Assembly (NCBI GenBank): GCA_020634375.1
Contig: JACKBX010000008.1
Coordinates: 186,001 to 250,000 of the forward strand
Source of the DNA: Ardenticatenaceae bacterium
Lineage (GTDB): Bacteria; Chloroflexota; Anaerolineae; Promineifilales; Promineifilaceae
Length of the DNA: 64,000 nucleotides
Direction of reading: 5' to 3'
This document shows, piece by piece, positions 1 through 8,633 of this stretch. The notes beneath the pieces are model-generated. The model saw only the letters and a list, made by a program, of their open reading frames with translations. It searched no databases and had not been told where the DNA came from. Position numbers and translations under genes: made by a program. Within the stretch, counting starts at the first letter, position 1. The number at the start of each line of letters is the position of its first letter.

Positions 1-1391
1 ATGTCGTTTTCCCGGATGATCAGGTCAACCAGATCACCATCACCATTGCCCCCGAAGATTGGGCAGCGATGCAGGCGAACATGGTAGACCTGTTTGGCGA
101 GGCAGGCACAGGCGGAAACGCAGGCGGACGCGGGGTCCCCGGCGATTTTCAACCGCCGGAAGGCGACCGGCCTCAACCGGGAGCGGGTGATTTTCCAGAG
201 GGATTTCAACCGCCAGAGGGTGGAATGCCAGATAGAGATAATTTTGACGGGAACGGCCGTCCCGGCGGCGGCTTTGGCGGCGGCGACATGACCCCGGACA
301 ATCCCATGTGGGTTCCGGCGACTATCGAATTCAACGGCCTGACCTGGAACAACGTCGGTGTGCGCTACAAAGGCAATTCGTCGCTTACCAGCGGCTGGCG
401 CAGCGGCGATGCCAAACTGCCGCTCAAGCTCGACTTCGACGAATTCGAGGACGAGTATCCTGAAATTGACAATCAACGCTTCTACGGCTTCAAACAGTTG
501 TCTCTCGCCAATGGATTCAGCGACGCCTCCTTCCTGCGCGATGCCGTTACCGCCGACATTTTGGCCGAAGCTGGGCTGCCAGCAGCCGAAACGGCCTTCT
601 ACGAAATCACCCTGGATTATGGCGAAGGGCCGGTCTCGCTCGGTTTGTACACCGCCATCGAGGTGATTGACGATACCGTTGTTGAGCGCGTGTTTGGCAG
701 CGACGATGGCAACATCTACGAAGCGGAAGGCTCCGCCGCCAGCTTTGCCGCGTCAACATACAACCAAATCGCAGACAGCTTCGAAAAAGAAAATAACGAA
801 GACGAAGCGGATTGGAGCGACCTTGAAGCGTTGTTTGATGTGCTGCACGACGAACAGCGAATCAGCGACCCGGCTGCGTGGCGCGCCAACCTGGAATCGC
901 TCTTTGATGTGGACTATTTTTTGGAATGGCTGGCGATTAGCGCCGTCATCCAGAATTGGGATGCTTACGGTTCCATGAGTCACAACTATTACCTTTATCA
1001 TGATCCCGATTCGGGACAGTTCAAATGGATTTCCTGGGATCATAATGAGGCGATGTCGGTTGGAATGGGCGGCGGCGGACGTGGGCCGGGGCGCGGCGTC
1101 ACGCTGGACAAGACAGATATTGGCGATAATTGGCCGCTGATTCGTTACCTGCTCGACGACCCTGTTTATTACGAAAAATACGTGGGTTATCTGGCCGAAA
1201 CGGTGGCCGGGCCGTTTAATCCCGACCATATGGCGGAGACTTATCGGGCGATGGCGGATTTGATTGCGCCTTACGCAGCTACCGATGTGGGCGCAACGGC
1301 GTTTAACGAAGCGGTGCAGACGTTGGTTGACCATGCGTACCAGCGTGCGGATGATGTTGCGGAATTTTTGGCTGCGAACGGCCGTTCATAA
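1..1391 (+). CDS. CotH-like kinase family protein (5' partial)
   Basis: The reading frame is open from base 3 and the real start lies upstream of the window. The visible part (about 460 residues) begins with the FPDDQVNQ-ITI region that opens CotH domains. It contains a Gly/Pro/Asp-rich low-complexity stretch (about residues 35-95), the GNSSL segment, the SFLRD region, GLYTAIE, and the NWDAYG-HNYYLY and KWISWDHN blocks that hold the conserved Asp/Asn residues of the CotH atypical-kinase fold. Bacterial and spore-coat CotH proteins phosphorylate Ser residues of secreted or coat proteins. In many bacteria, from memory, CotH genes sit next to a Cthe_2159-type lipoprotein and VTC/DUF4956 genes. 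The first of these is present two genes downstream. The family call is secure; the substrate is unknown. Confidence 0.9.
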   Translation, partial: VVFPDDQVNQITITIAPEDWAAMQANMVDLFGEAGTGGNAGGRGVPGDFQPPEGDRPQPGAGDFPEGFQPPEGGMPDRDNFDGNGRPGGGFGGGDMTPDNPMWVPATIEFNGLTWNNVGVRYKGNSSLTSGWRSGDAKLPLKLDFDEFEDEYPEIDNQRFYGFKQLSLANGFSDASFLRDAVTADILAEAGLPAAETAFYEITLDYGEGPVSLGLYTAIEVIDDTVVERVFGSDDGNIYEAEGSAASFAASTYNQIADSFEKENNEDEADWSDLEALFDVLHDEQRISDPAAWRANLESLFDVDYFLEWLAISAVIQNWDAYGSMSHNYYLYHDPDSGQFKWISWDHNEAMSVGMGGGGRGPGRGVTLDKTDIGDNWPLIRYLLDDPVYYEKYVGYLAETVAGPFNPDHMAETYRAMADLIAPYAATDVGATAFNEAVQTLVDHAYQRADDVAEFLAANGRS

Positions 1392-1411
1392 GAATGAGTA
1401 CGTCGAAAAAT

Positions 1412-1480
1412 AACCACGAAGACACAAAGGGCACGAAGTTTCGGCGGCGAAGTCCTTCAAATCTTCTTTTCTTCGTGGTT
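1412..1480. repeat. Intergenic inverted repeat (CCACGAAG type)
   Basis: The 10-base arms AACCACGAAG (1412-1421) and CTTCGTGGTT (1471-1480) are perfect complements flanking degenerate CACAAAGG/CACGAAG-like units. It lies in the gap after the CotH gene and belongs to the broader class of hairpin-forming short-unit arrays in this window. It has no good T-run, so it is not called a terminator. Confidence 0.7.
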
Positions 1481-1497
1481 TTTCAGTGAAAGGATGA

Positions 1498-1797
1498 ATG
1501 AACATGTCTATGAAATTGCATCAGAACGACGCAGAAGCGAATCGGCATGGTGTGATAAACGATGTAGACGATTTGCTTATCGAGAAGGTATGGCGCGACC
1601 TGGATGGACAGCTATCCCGCGAACAAGTTGGCCGCGTTGTTGCTGAAGTTTCACTCGGCTATCAGGACGCGAAGGTCAAGGCTTTTTTGCCGATTTTGAT
1701 TCACCGGCAGGCAGTTGAACGATTAAAGGAATTTTTGCTAGATGATCAGGGGCAGCACGGCGATGTGCCGGTTGCTCACGCTATTATCAATTCATAA
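1498..1797 (+). CDS. Small protein, probable three-helix bundle dimerization domain
   Basis: A 99-residue soluble protein. The core from about residue 28 to 80 (LIEKVWRDLDG, VGRVVAEVS, FLPILIHRQAVERL) resembles the three-helix bundle dimerization domain family, small alpha-helical proteins of unknown role best known from actinobacteria. Two ATGs near the start (1498 and 1504) are possible; an AAAGGATG stretch just upstream serves as ribosome binding site. Its stop codon abuts the ATG at 1798, so it is probably co-transcribed with the following lipoprotein gene. No signal peptide is seen. The family assignment is from memory of the pattern and is moderate. Confidence 0.6.
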   Translation: MNMSMKLHQNDAEANRHGVINDVDDLLIEKVWRDLDGQLSREQVGRVVAEVSLGYQDAKVKAFLPILIHRQAVERLKEFLLDDQGQHGDVPVAHAIINS

Positions 1798-1809
1798 ATG
1801 AAAGGAATT

Positions 1810-3660
1810 ATGACGATGAAGAAATTTATAACATTATTATTACTATCTATACTTGTTTTTACACTGGCGGCTTGTTCTAGCGACACGGCCGTTTCCTCAA
1901 GCGCTGTCTCTGCCGTTCAATCGGCTGCGGCGTCTGATGTGGTGGCGGACACGGCCGTTTCCACCCAATCTACATCCGCAACCGCACTCGAACCCATTGC
2001 GGTGGAATATGACAACGATGATTTGGAAACGGCCGTCAACGACGCCAATACAACCACCATCAACCTGGAAGGCAATGCCATCACCGTTGTCGGGGCCGGG
2101 GCCGAGGTCAACGGCAGCGCCGTCACCATCACCGCTGCCGGTTCTTACAGCATCAGTGGCAGCCTAAACGACGGCCAAATCCGGGTAGACACCGCAGACA
2201 AAGAGACCGTCACGCTCATTTTGAACGGCGTGGACATTGCCAATGCAACCAGCGCGCCCATTTACATCCTCAATGCGGACAAAACCGTCATCACGCTGGC
2301 TGACGGCACAGAAAACGTCATCACCGACGGCGACGACTACGTTTACGAAGATGCCGTCGAGGAAGAGCCAAATGCCGCCATCTTTAGTAAGGACGATTTG
2401 ACGATTAACGGCGGCGGCTCGCTGACAGTCAATGCCAATTTCAACAACGGCATTGCCAGCAAGGACGATTTGAAGATTACCGGCGGCACAATCATCGTAA
2501 ACGCTGCCAACGATGGCATCAAGGGCAAGGATTCGATTGCGGTGCTAGATGGGACAATTACGATCAACGCGGGCGCAGATGGGATGCAGTCCAATAATGA
2601 TGTGGACGCGGAAAAGGGCTATGTCTCGATTGAGGGCGGCGCGTTGGAGATTACGGCCGGACTCGACGGTATCCAGGCTGAAACCCAGTTGCAAGTCAGC
2701 GGTGGCAATTTAGCCATCACGGCTGGCAACGGCATTCACAGCGCCACCGACAGCGCCAAAGGGCTGAAAGCGGGCCTTGACCTGACCATTTCTGGCGGAA
2801 CCATTCTGATTGGCGCGGCCGACGACGGCCTCCATTCCAATGGCAGCATCACCATCAACGGCGGCGACATTCTGCTGGGATCGGCTGATGATGGCGTTCA
2901 TGCCGATGCGTCCCTGGTTATCAACGGCGGCGCTCTGACCATCGCCCAATCGTATGAAGGGTTGGAAAGCGGCATCATCATCATCAATGATGGAACCATT
3001 CGCCTGATGTCCAGCGACGATGGTATTAACGTTTCCAGTGGTCAAGGCGAGGGGGGATTTGGTGGCCCAGGTGAAATGGTCTCCAGCGAGTATTACCTGG
3101 AAATCAACGGCGGCTATCTCTATGTTGACGCCGACGGCGACGGCATTGACTCGAATGGGATAGGCACGATGAATGGCGGCGTTGTCATCGTCAATGGCCC
3201 GGTCATGAATAACAATGGCACATTGGATGTGGGCGGTTCGCTTGTGGTCAATGGCGGGTTCTTAGTGGGCGTGGGCAGCGCGGGGATGGCGCAGTCGCCC
3301 AGCACGTCTTCGACCCAATACTCAGTCTTACAAATGATGACTTCCACGCAATCGGCGGGCAGTCTTGTCCATATCGAATCTGAGGATGGCACGGAAATTG
3401 TGACGTTTGCGCCGACAAAATCCTATGAAACGATTGTGGTTTCATCGCCTGAACTGGAAAATGGCGGCACGTATCTGGTGTATACCGGCGGCAGTTCGAC
3501 CGGAACGGCAACGGACGGCCTTTACACGGATGGCGCTTATTCGGGCGGAACGCAGGTTGCCAGTTTCACGATTTCCAGTATTGTCACCGGTGAGAGCGGG
3601 GGCATGGGTGGTTTTCGTGGCAGCGGGCCGGGTGGCGGTGGTCGTCCCGGACGGCCGTAA
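1810..3660 (+). CDS. Cthe_2159/DUF4353-type carbohydrate-binding beta-helix lipoprotein
   Basis: The start at 1810 is chosen because AAAGGA lies 5 bases upstream; an in-frame ATG at 1798 directly abuts the previous stop. The N-terminus (MTMKKF, a hydrophobic core, then LAAC) is a lipoprotein signal with Cys about residue 22. After a Ser/Thr/Val-rich linker, the rest is a right-handed beta-helix of repeated GG-x-hydrophobic-x-I units with recurring DDGI/DDGL/DGIHS motifs, as in Cthe_2159, a cellulose- and pectate-binding protein with Ca-binding sites. The C-terminal about 20 residues are Gly/Arg/Pro-rich. It probably sits on the outer face of the cell. Pairing with the CotH gene suggests a shared surface or adhesion role, which is inference. 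Confidence 0.85.
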   Translation: MTMKKFITLLLLSILVFTLAACSSDTAVSSSAVSAVQSAAASDVVADTAVSTQSTSATALEPIAVEYDNDDLETAVNDANTTTINLEGNAITVVGAGAEVNGSAVTITAAGSYSISGSLNDGQIRVDTADKETVTLILNGVDIANATSAPIYILNADKTVITLADGTENVITDGDDYVYEDAVEEEPNAAIFSKDDLTINGGGSLTVNANFNNGIASKDDLKITGGTIIVNAANDGIKGKDSIAVLDGTITINAGADGMQSNNDVDAEKGYVSIEGGALEITAGLDGIQAETQLQVSGGNLAITAGNGIHSATDSAKGLKAGLDLTISGGTILIGAADDGLHSNGSITINGGDILLGSADDGVHADASLVINGGALTIAQSYEGLESGIIIINDGTIRLMSSDDGINVSSGQGEGGFGGPGEMVSSEYYLEINGGYLYVDADGDGIDSNGIGTMNGGVVIVNGPVMNNNGTLDVGGSLVVNGGFLVGVGSAGMAQSPSTSSTQYSVLQMMTSTQSAGSLVHIESEDGTEIVTFAPTKSYETIVVSSPELENGGTYLVYTGGSSTGTATDGLYTDGAYSGGTQVASFTISSIVTGESGGMGGFRGSGPGGGGRPGRP

Positions 3661-3692
3661 GCGTCACCAATTAGCCATTTGCAAAAAATAGC

Positions 3693-3729
3693 AGAGGGGT
3701 TCAAGTTTGCAGCTTGAACCCCTCTTATT
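3693..3729. terminator. Hairpin terminator between convergent genes
   Basis: A perfect 13-bp stem (3693-3705 pairs with 3713-3725) with a 7-base loop, followed by TTATTATT. It ends the lipoprotein transcript; the minus-strand hydrolase gene converges from the other side and may use it too. Confidence 0.8.
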
Positions 3730-3762
3730 ATTGACACAATAGAATGATAAAAGGCTGGCTAA

Positions 3763-4620
3763 TTATTGAGATGCAGTGGGTGCAAGCCAGTGATCGTAAA
3801 GCACGCGAGCAATACGACCGATGATCAGCGTGCCAGGAGCGTCTATGCTCCAGGTCTCCGGTTCGGGGTTGTCGCGGTTCATTACGGTGAGGACAAAGCC
3901 GCGCATGGCAGCCCGCTCACCGCGCCAGATAACGGCCGTTTGCGTGCGCGTACCCACAAATGAACCGGTTTTCCCGGCCAGGCGCAGCTTACCCTCTGGC
4001 GGTTCCTCCGCTTCCCACGGTTCCCAGGGCAAATAGCGCCCCACCCTATCCTGCCCCACTTTGTCCATCATGCGCAGCATTTCGTCGCAGGCGGCAGGGG
4101 AGATGATTTCGTGGCGGAAGACGGCCGTGAGCAAACGCCCCAACCCTTGCGGCGACGCTGTGCCAAAGTGATCCTGATCCTGCCGCACCCCGGCAAAGTC
4201 CAGTTTGTGATGAAGATGCACGCCGTCAAACTGGTGCGCCTCCAGCCACGCGGCGACGTTTGGCAACCCTACGTGGTCTATCAACACGTTGGTCGCCAGG
4301 TTATCGGAGATGTGCATCATCAGGAAGGCCCAATCGCGCAAGGACATGGTCAACCCTGGACTGAGGTAGCGCAGCACGCCGCTGCCTTCGATGTAGTCGG
4401 CGCGGCGCATCATGAGCGGGGCATCGAGGGTGTAACGGCCGTCCTCCACCTGCTGCATCAATGTCGTCAGCACCGCCAGCTTGATGGCGCTGGCTGTGGG
4501 GTACAGTTCGTCGGCGTCGTTGACGCTGATTTCTGCGTTGGTTTGCAAATTGAGGGCGTGGAGGGCGATACGGCCGTTGAATTCGTCGCAAATCGCTTGG
4601 AGTTGGGAGAGGAGTGTCAT
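3763..4620 (-). CDS. Serine hydrolase of class A beta-lactamase fold
   Basis: A 285-residue protein without an evident signal peptide. The active-site motifs of the penicillin-recognising serine enzymes are visible: SAIK (Ser44-Lys47), SDN (105-107) and KTG (217-219). The omega-loop Glu (ExxLN, the deacylating Glu166 of class A) is not recognisable in the TASPQGL region, so efficient beta-lactam hydrolysis is doubtful. A carboxypeptidase, esterase or uncharacterised amidohydrolase role is possible. Its ATG overlaps the stop of the upstream 67-residue gene by 4 bases, so it is translated as the last gene of the PIN-domain operon. Confidence 0.85.
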   Translation of the reverse strand: MTLLSQLQAICDEFNGRIALHALNLQTNAEISVNDADELYPTASAIKLAVLTTLMQQVEDGRYTLDAPLMMRRADYIEGSGVLRYLSPGLTMSLRDWAFLMMHISDNLATNVLIDHVGLPNVAAWLEAHQFDGVHLHHKLDFAGVRQDQDHFGTASPQGLGRLLTAVFRHEIISPAACDEMLRMMDKVGQDRVGRYLPWEPWEAEEPPEGKLRLAGKTGSFVGTRTQTAVIWRGERAAMRGFVLTVMNRDNPEPETWSIDAPGTLIIGRIARVLYDHWLAPTASQ

Positions 4621-4820
4621 TTTCGGGTGGCTTTGATTTCGGACACGATCTCTTCCAGAGTTAAATCGGCGAACAACTGGTCGCGTTCGGTCGTATAATC
4701 GCCATATCCAGAGGTAAATTGGTTGAGAAAACGTACCGTATTCACAACGCCAATTTCCCGATAGAGGATTTGAATCGCTTCCTGAGTAATTTGTGTTAAA
4801 GGTTTGGTTTCAGCTATCAT
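4617..4820 (-). CDS. Small protein next to PIN-domain gene
   Basis: A 67-residue soluble, acidic, mostly helical protein (TQEAIQILYREIG near the N-terminus, LTLEEIVSEIKA near the C-terminus). It overlaps the upstream PIN gene and the downstream hydrolase gene by 4 bases each, which shows tight translational coupling. No DNA-binding motif is recognised. It could be an accessory or antitoxin-like protein; the ferredoxin-like TYGS protein at the operon start is an equally good antitoxin candidate. I do not recognise a named family. Confidence 0.7.
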   Translation of the reverse strand: MIAETKPLTQITQEAIQILYREIGVVNTVRFLNQFTSGYGDYTTERDQLFADLTLEEIVSEIKATRK

Positions 4821-5257
4821 GCTTCTAGTTCCTCAATTAAGGCAATGGGTGAAACGACTTTTACGTGAAGATGTTTAATATTTTGTGCCTTTTTCAAAAA
4901 ACGGTCATCACAAGTACAAAAGTAATCAACACGAGCAGCTTCGGCTGATGATAAGTGTAAAGCATCAAGTGGTTTAATGCCGACTGCTATAAAATCCCTG
5001 GCACGTGTTTCAATCTCGTCATTTACTTGAACCCACTTGCTGGCTTTTGCTAAAGTAGCAAGTGCGTGTTCACGACGAATTGGATTTGGATTGCGGTTGG
5101 TTTCAAAAAGCAAAACCTCTGAGGAAATTAGTTCCAAGTCTCCAGCATCGCATAAAGCCAAGATACCTAATATGGCATCTGCTTCAAGTAAAATCCGTAT
5201 CTGATTCTTGCTATCCAATGGGCGATGTATGCTGCATGTATCCAGATAAATTTTCAT
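4817..5257 (-). CDS. PIN-domain protein, VapC-like
   Basis: A 146-residue protein. YLDTCSIHRP at residues 4-13 carries the first catalytic Asp of PIN nucleases. A central acidic residue (FETNRN about residue 52) and IKPLDALHLSSAE followed by DYFCTCDDRFL supply the remaining acidic triad and the typical PIN C-terminal half. Such proteins are Mg-dependent RNases, most often toxins of type II toxin-antitoxin modules. The start is a clean ATG. It sits 26 bp after a 70-residue antitoxin-like gene and overlaps the following small gene. The toxin role is inferred from fold and context. Confidence 0.85.
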   Translation of the reverse strand: MKIYLDTCSIHRPLDSKNQIRILLEADAILGILALCDAGDLELISSEVLLFETNRNPNPIRREHALATLAKASKWVQVNDEIETRARDFIAVGIKPLDALHLSSAEAARVDYFCTCDDRFLKKAQNIKHLHVKVVSPIALIEELEA

Positions 5258-5283
5258 ATTCTACAAGTCATTTTCTATGTACA

Positions 5284-5496
5284 TTATAGCCCTCGTTCAA
5301 TTAGATCATCTTGAAAAGAGCCATAGGTTTCCTCGACGAATTGCAACCAACTGGTTGCATCAGCCGTTTCATTGTCTGGTAAACGATGAGAGGATGCTTC
5401 AAACACTTGAATGATTTGATACAGCATATCCAAATATTCATCCTGAACCTGATCAATCTTTTGTTTGAGGCGTTCTTTGGTAATGGTTTGAGCCAT
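5284..5496 (-). CDS. Probable antitoxin of the PIN module
   Basis: The start at the ATG 5494-5496 is preferred (70 residues, MAQTITKERL) because GGAG lies 8 bases upstream; an upstream in-frame TTG would overlap that site. The protein is helical with a predicted amphipathic N-terminal half and ends with SWLQFVEETYGSFQDD, a C-terminal pattern common in small antitoxin-like proteins encoded before PIN or RelE toxins. As first gene of the four-gene operon it is the natural antitoxin candidate. Function is inferred. Confidence 0.7.
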   Translation of the reverse strand: MAQTITKERLKQKIDQVQDEYLDMLYQIIQVFEASSHRLPDNETADATSWLQFVEETYGSFQDDLIERGL

Positions 5497-5604
5497 TTCA
5501 ATTACTCCAGACAATTACAGATAAAGTGATTGTAGCATAAAGTAGCAACGGCCGTTTCCCCCAACATCATATCAAATAATGCCACAGCCAATTCCCCATC
5601 AATG

Positions 5605-5661
5605 CCCAACCAACAAAACCACACACTGTGTCAAACGGAGTATACGGTTTTGTTGATTGGG
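5605..5661. other. Intergenic inverted repeat
   Basis: The arms at 5605-5620 and 5646-5661 (CCCAACCAACAAAACC against GGTTTTGTTGATTGGG) pair over 16 bases with one mismatch. The element lies just past the end of the minus-strand DUF2723 gene. It could act as a transcript-end hairpin although no T-run follows. Confidence 0.55.
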
Positions 5662-5687
5662 CAAAGGACTCCCCGGCTCCTTCCGTT

Positions 5688-8552
5688 TTAGTCTTCCTGC
5701 CACACTACCTGCCCCAATGGAATCCAGGGGAACTGATTGGTAATACGCTCATCCAAAATGGGCAACGGCCGATTCGTAAACGCATCATACAGCCGCAGTG
5801 TGGCGCCAATTTGCTGGCCGGGCTGGGCGGCTTCATGGATGGGCAAGGTGTGCGGCGAGCGCACTTGTGAAGCGGCAATCCACTTCAACGTGGGAATGGC
5901 CCCCATCGCTGGAACGCCGTCATCCTGCTCCGTCCATGCCCAATGGAAGCCGTCCGCCTCATAACCAATCAGGCGCACAGAAACCACCCAATCGCGGGTG
6001 ACGGGCTGACTGCTGCCAAACTGCTGCGCCACCTGCACTGGCGATTCCAATTCGGTGAGCAAGCCGCCCAACCAGACAATGCCCTGCCCCAACGGTACGT
6101 ATTGGCTGTTCACCCACTCGCCGCGCAAATTCCACAGGGCACGCGGCACGCCCCACGCGCCCACAAACGGCGGCAGGGCTACCTCTTTCGGCGTGACATT
6201 ATCGCGCACTTCGCTCACGAAGCCGTCGGCCGTCTGCCAATGCAAGTAGAGGCGGTTCTGACCGGGCAGGGTTGTGTCCCAATCGTAACCAACGAGTATG
6301 CGCCCCTCGCCCACCAGTGGGCGGTAAAGGGGATTGGCAGTGTACGGCCGTTCCCCCATCGCCTGCACATGAAGGGTGGTAACGGCCGTTCTCGCCCCCC
6401 CATCCTCAGCCAACAACGGCTCGGCGGCATACGCACCCACGCCAAGGGTGTAATCGCCGGGCAGCGTGCCGGGGCGCGGCGTCAGGCGTAACTGCGTCAG
6501 GGTAATGCCATCGGCTTGGGGTCGTGCCACTTGGTCATCTTGGGCAATGAGACGGCCGCCCCCCCCCACCCCATGCGCAAACAACGACAACGGGACGGGT
6601 AAGTCGGCAAGGGGTTCCCAGGCCAGGGTAACGGCCGTTTCCTGCCCAATCTGCACCGCCGCCGCCGACAATTGGTAGCCCAGCAAATGCACCGCGCCGC
6701 CCAACGTCACATCCAGCGGCGTAAACCCATCGGGCAGGCTGGCTAACGGCTCCTGGCGGTAAAGAAACGCCTCGTGCAATGGCTCGGCAGGTGGCAAATC
6801 ACGATAGGCATTCTCGTCAAAATGCGTGGCGATGACATTGTGCCCGGCGGCCAGCTCCGCAGCAATGCGCTGTGCCCAAGTATCGGCATACAGGTCAGCC
6901 TCCGGATAAACAAAACGAACGGCCACGTCCGGGCGCTGCCCCTCCACCTCCTGCAAATACCACAACGGCGTGACCCAATGCCAATCGGCGAGAATAACTG
7001 TATCCGCCGGGGCCTGCGCCAGCAGCGGCGCGGCATAATCGCGGGTCGCCCTATCCTCATGCAGCGCAGCATAGCTGGGGTAATGAGCGATCACCTGTGC
7101 GACAGCAATGATGAAGAAGAAGGAACACAAAGCGACACGGAGATTACACAGAGGTTCACAGAGATTTTTTCTCTGTTTTCTCTCTGTGAATCTCTGTGTC
7201 TCCTTTGTGTTTCTCTGTGTTCCTTCCCTCCAAAACAACAATCCAAGCGCCATCGCCGCCGGGACATAGGCGGGCAGCATGTACTCCACCGTTTGCGGGG
7301 CGCGGTAGGTGGCGGTGATGAAGGTGTGCAGCGCAAACGAGCCGCCCAACAGCCAGGCAATAGGGCGATTCTTCCACAACAGCCAAAGCATCCCCGCCAC
7401 CATTCCCAGCAGCAGCCAGGGCGAAAACTGAAAGGTAAGGACATTACCCATCACGCGCAGCCGCTGCCAGAGCACGGCCGGTTCAATAAAGTAGAAAAAG
7501 TCACCGCTGAAACCCCGCGCCAAAACGTGATCGAGAAAGCCCTGCCAGGTTGCCAGGCCAGGGGTCGCGCCATGTGCGCCACTGTGGGCACGCAGGGGCA
7601 AATAAAGCAAGGGAATGAGTCCGCTGAGCGCTGCAAGGAACGGCCGTATCCACCGTCGCGGCACACGCAAGATAGCCGGGTCCACCCACAGCGCAAAGAA
7701 ACCAAAGACCGCGCCCATAAACAGCAGCGAGACGTGATGCGTCAGTCCCCAGCCCAGAGCCAGGGCAAACAGCGTCAGCCAACGGTCGGCGTGCTGGCGA
7801 TCCGGCTCATCGCGCAGTTCCCAAAAGCGCAGCAGTGTGTACAGCATCAGTGCCGCAAACAACGCGGTGAGGCTGCGGATGTTGGCGGTGGTAGCCTGTG
7901 CCCAAAAGGTGGTAGCCCCGCCCAGGGCAATGGTTCCCGTCATGGCTGCCAGATGGCGGTGTGTCAGACGGTGGATGGCGGCGTATACGACCACCAGCGT
8001 CAGGCTGGCAATCAGCGCAGAGAGCAGATTGACGCGATAGGCTGGCGAAGCGCCCAGCGGCAGCAGTGCAGCCACATGCGCCAGCAGTGTATACAACGAG
8101 AATCCCGGCGGGTGTGCCACGCCTAACTGCGCAGCCACCAACTGAAATTCGCCGTTGTCTGCGGGCAGCAGCCCCGGAGCCAATGTGCGCCAATAGAGCA
8201 GGAAGAATCCAGTCCCAAGCGGCCAGCCATACCAACGACCAGTGACCAGTGACCAGTAACCAGTAACCAGTGACCAGTGACCAGTTGCCCATGCAACGGC
8301 CGTTACGCCCGCCACCAGCCCCGCCAACCAGGGATCATACGCCGGGTAAATGACGTAAGCGGTGAGGATGAGCAGGGGTTGGGTGGTGGAGAACGGCCGT
8401 TTCTGCAGCAACACCCCCCCCACAACCGCACAAACCAGCGCCAATAACACAGCCCCTATCACGCCGCCAGGGCCTAGCCATTCGCCGAGAATACGGGCAC
8501 AAAACAAACCCAACACCACGCCAGGAGACCATTTCTGTAAAATATCAACCAT
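5688..8552 (-). CDS. DUF2723 family membrane glycosyltransferase
   Basis: A 954-residue integral membrane protein. The start is the ATG at 8552; an in-frame TTG lies further upstream. A minus-strand TATAAT sits about 7 bases before the ATG, so the message may be nearly leaderless. The N-terminal half has about 12 hydrophobic segments. The motif ADNGEF followed by LGVAHPPGFSLYTLLAH is the DUF2723 signature, a PMT/GT39-like fold that uses polyprenyl-linked sugars. The C-terminal about 450 residues are extracytoplasmic beta-rich domains. Two short-unit repeat arrays are inserted in frame: one encodes a GHWSLVTGYWSLVTG stretch between N-terminal helices, the other a Lys/Arg/Thr-rich loop beginning EGTQRNTKETQ. 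The acceptor is unknown. Confidence 0.85.
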   Translation of the reverse strand: MVDILQKWSPGVVLGLFCARILGEWLGPGGVIGAVLLALVCAVVGGVLLQKRPFSTTQPLLILTAYVIYPAYDPWLAGLVAGVTAVAWATGHWSLVTGYWSLVTGRWYGWPLGTGFFLLYWRTLAPGLLPADNGEFQLVAAQLGVAHPPGFSLYTLLAHVAALLPLGASPAYRVNLLSALIASLTLVVVYAAIHRLTHRHLAAMTGTIALGGATTFWAQATTANIRSLTALFAALMLYTLLRFWELRDEPDRQHADRWLTLFALALGWGLTHHVSLLFMGAVFGFFALWVDPAILRVPRRWIRPFLAALSGLIPLLYLPLRAHSGAHGATPGLATWQGFLDHVLARGFSGDFFYFIEPAVLWQRLRVMGNVLTFQFSPWLLLGMVAGMLWLLWKNRPIAWLLGGSFALHTFITATYRAPQTVEYMLPAYVPAAMALGLLFWREGTQRNTKETQRFTERKQRKNLCEPLCNLRVALCSFFFIIAVAQVIAHYPSYAALHEDRATRDYAAPLLAQAPADTVILADWHWVTPLWYLQEVEGQRPDVAVRFVYPEADLYADTWAQRIAAELAAGHNVIATHFDENAYRDLPPAEPLHEAFLYRQEPLASLPDGFTPLDVTLGGAVHLLGYQLSAAAVQIGQETAVTLAWEPLADLPVPLSLFAHGVGGGGRLIAQDDQVARPQADGITLTQLRLTPRPGTLPGDYTLGVGAYAAEPLLAEDGGARTAVTTLHVQAMGERPYTANPLYRPLVGEGRILVGYDWDTTLPGQNRLYLHWQTADGFVSEVRDNVTPKEVALPPFVGAWGVPRALWNLRGEWVNSQYVPLGQGIVWLGGLLTELESPVQVAQQFGSSQPVTRDWVVSVRLIGYEADGFHWAWTEQDDGVPAMGAIPTLKWIAASQVRSPHTLPIHEAAQPGQQIGATLRLYDAFTNRPLPILDERITNQFPWIPLGQVVWQED
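7120..7226. repeat. Inverted repeat array inside DUF2723 gene
   Basis: Degenerate CACAGAG/ACACAAAG units are followed by their reverse complement; the outer arms AAGGAACACA (7120-7129) and TGTGTTCCTT (7217-7226) are perfect. The array keeps the reading frame and encodes a charged loop between two membrane helices. Confidence 0.75.
8238..8285. repeat. 7-bp tandem repeat inside DUF2723 gene
   Basis: About seven copies of the heptamer CCAGTGA/CCAGTAA run head to tail inside the coding sequence. Six units make 42 bp, so the frame is preserved and the array is translated as repeated W-S-L-V-T-G residues. The same family occurs at 18437-18537, 19213-19326 and 51018-51135. Confidence 0.85.
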
Positions 8553-8583
8553 GCGGAGGATTATAACGCGATGAATTTGGAAC

Positions 8584-8607
8584 AAAAAAAGCCGCCTTGC
8601 GGCGGCT
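8584..8607 (-). terminator. Rho-independent terminator (minus strand)
   Basis: GCCGCC-TTGC-GGCGGC forms a stem at 8591-8606; on the minus strand it is followed by seven T. It lies 27 bp past the stop of the small membrane protein gene and supports that gene as a real transcript. Confidence 0.85.
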
Positions 8608-8633
8608 CATGCAATGATGATGACGGCGATGGT

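Noticed and set aside
4111..4698. 195-codon plus-strand open frame opposite the serine hydrolase gene
   Set aside because: It is a shadow of the minus-strand gene, whose catalytic motifs are clear.
6774..8126. 450-codon plus-strand open frame antisense to the DUF2723 gene
   Set aside because: The minus-strand protein has clear DUF2723 motifs and membrane helices; the antisense product is low-complexity Arg/Gln/His-rich with no motif.
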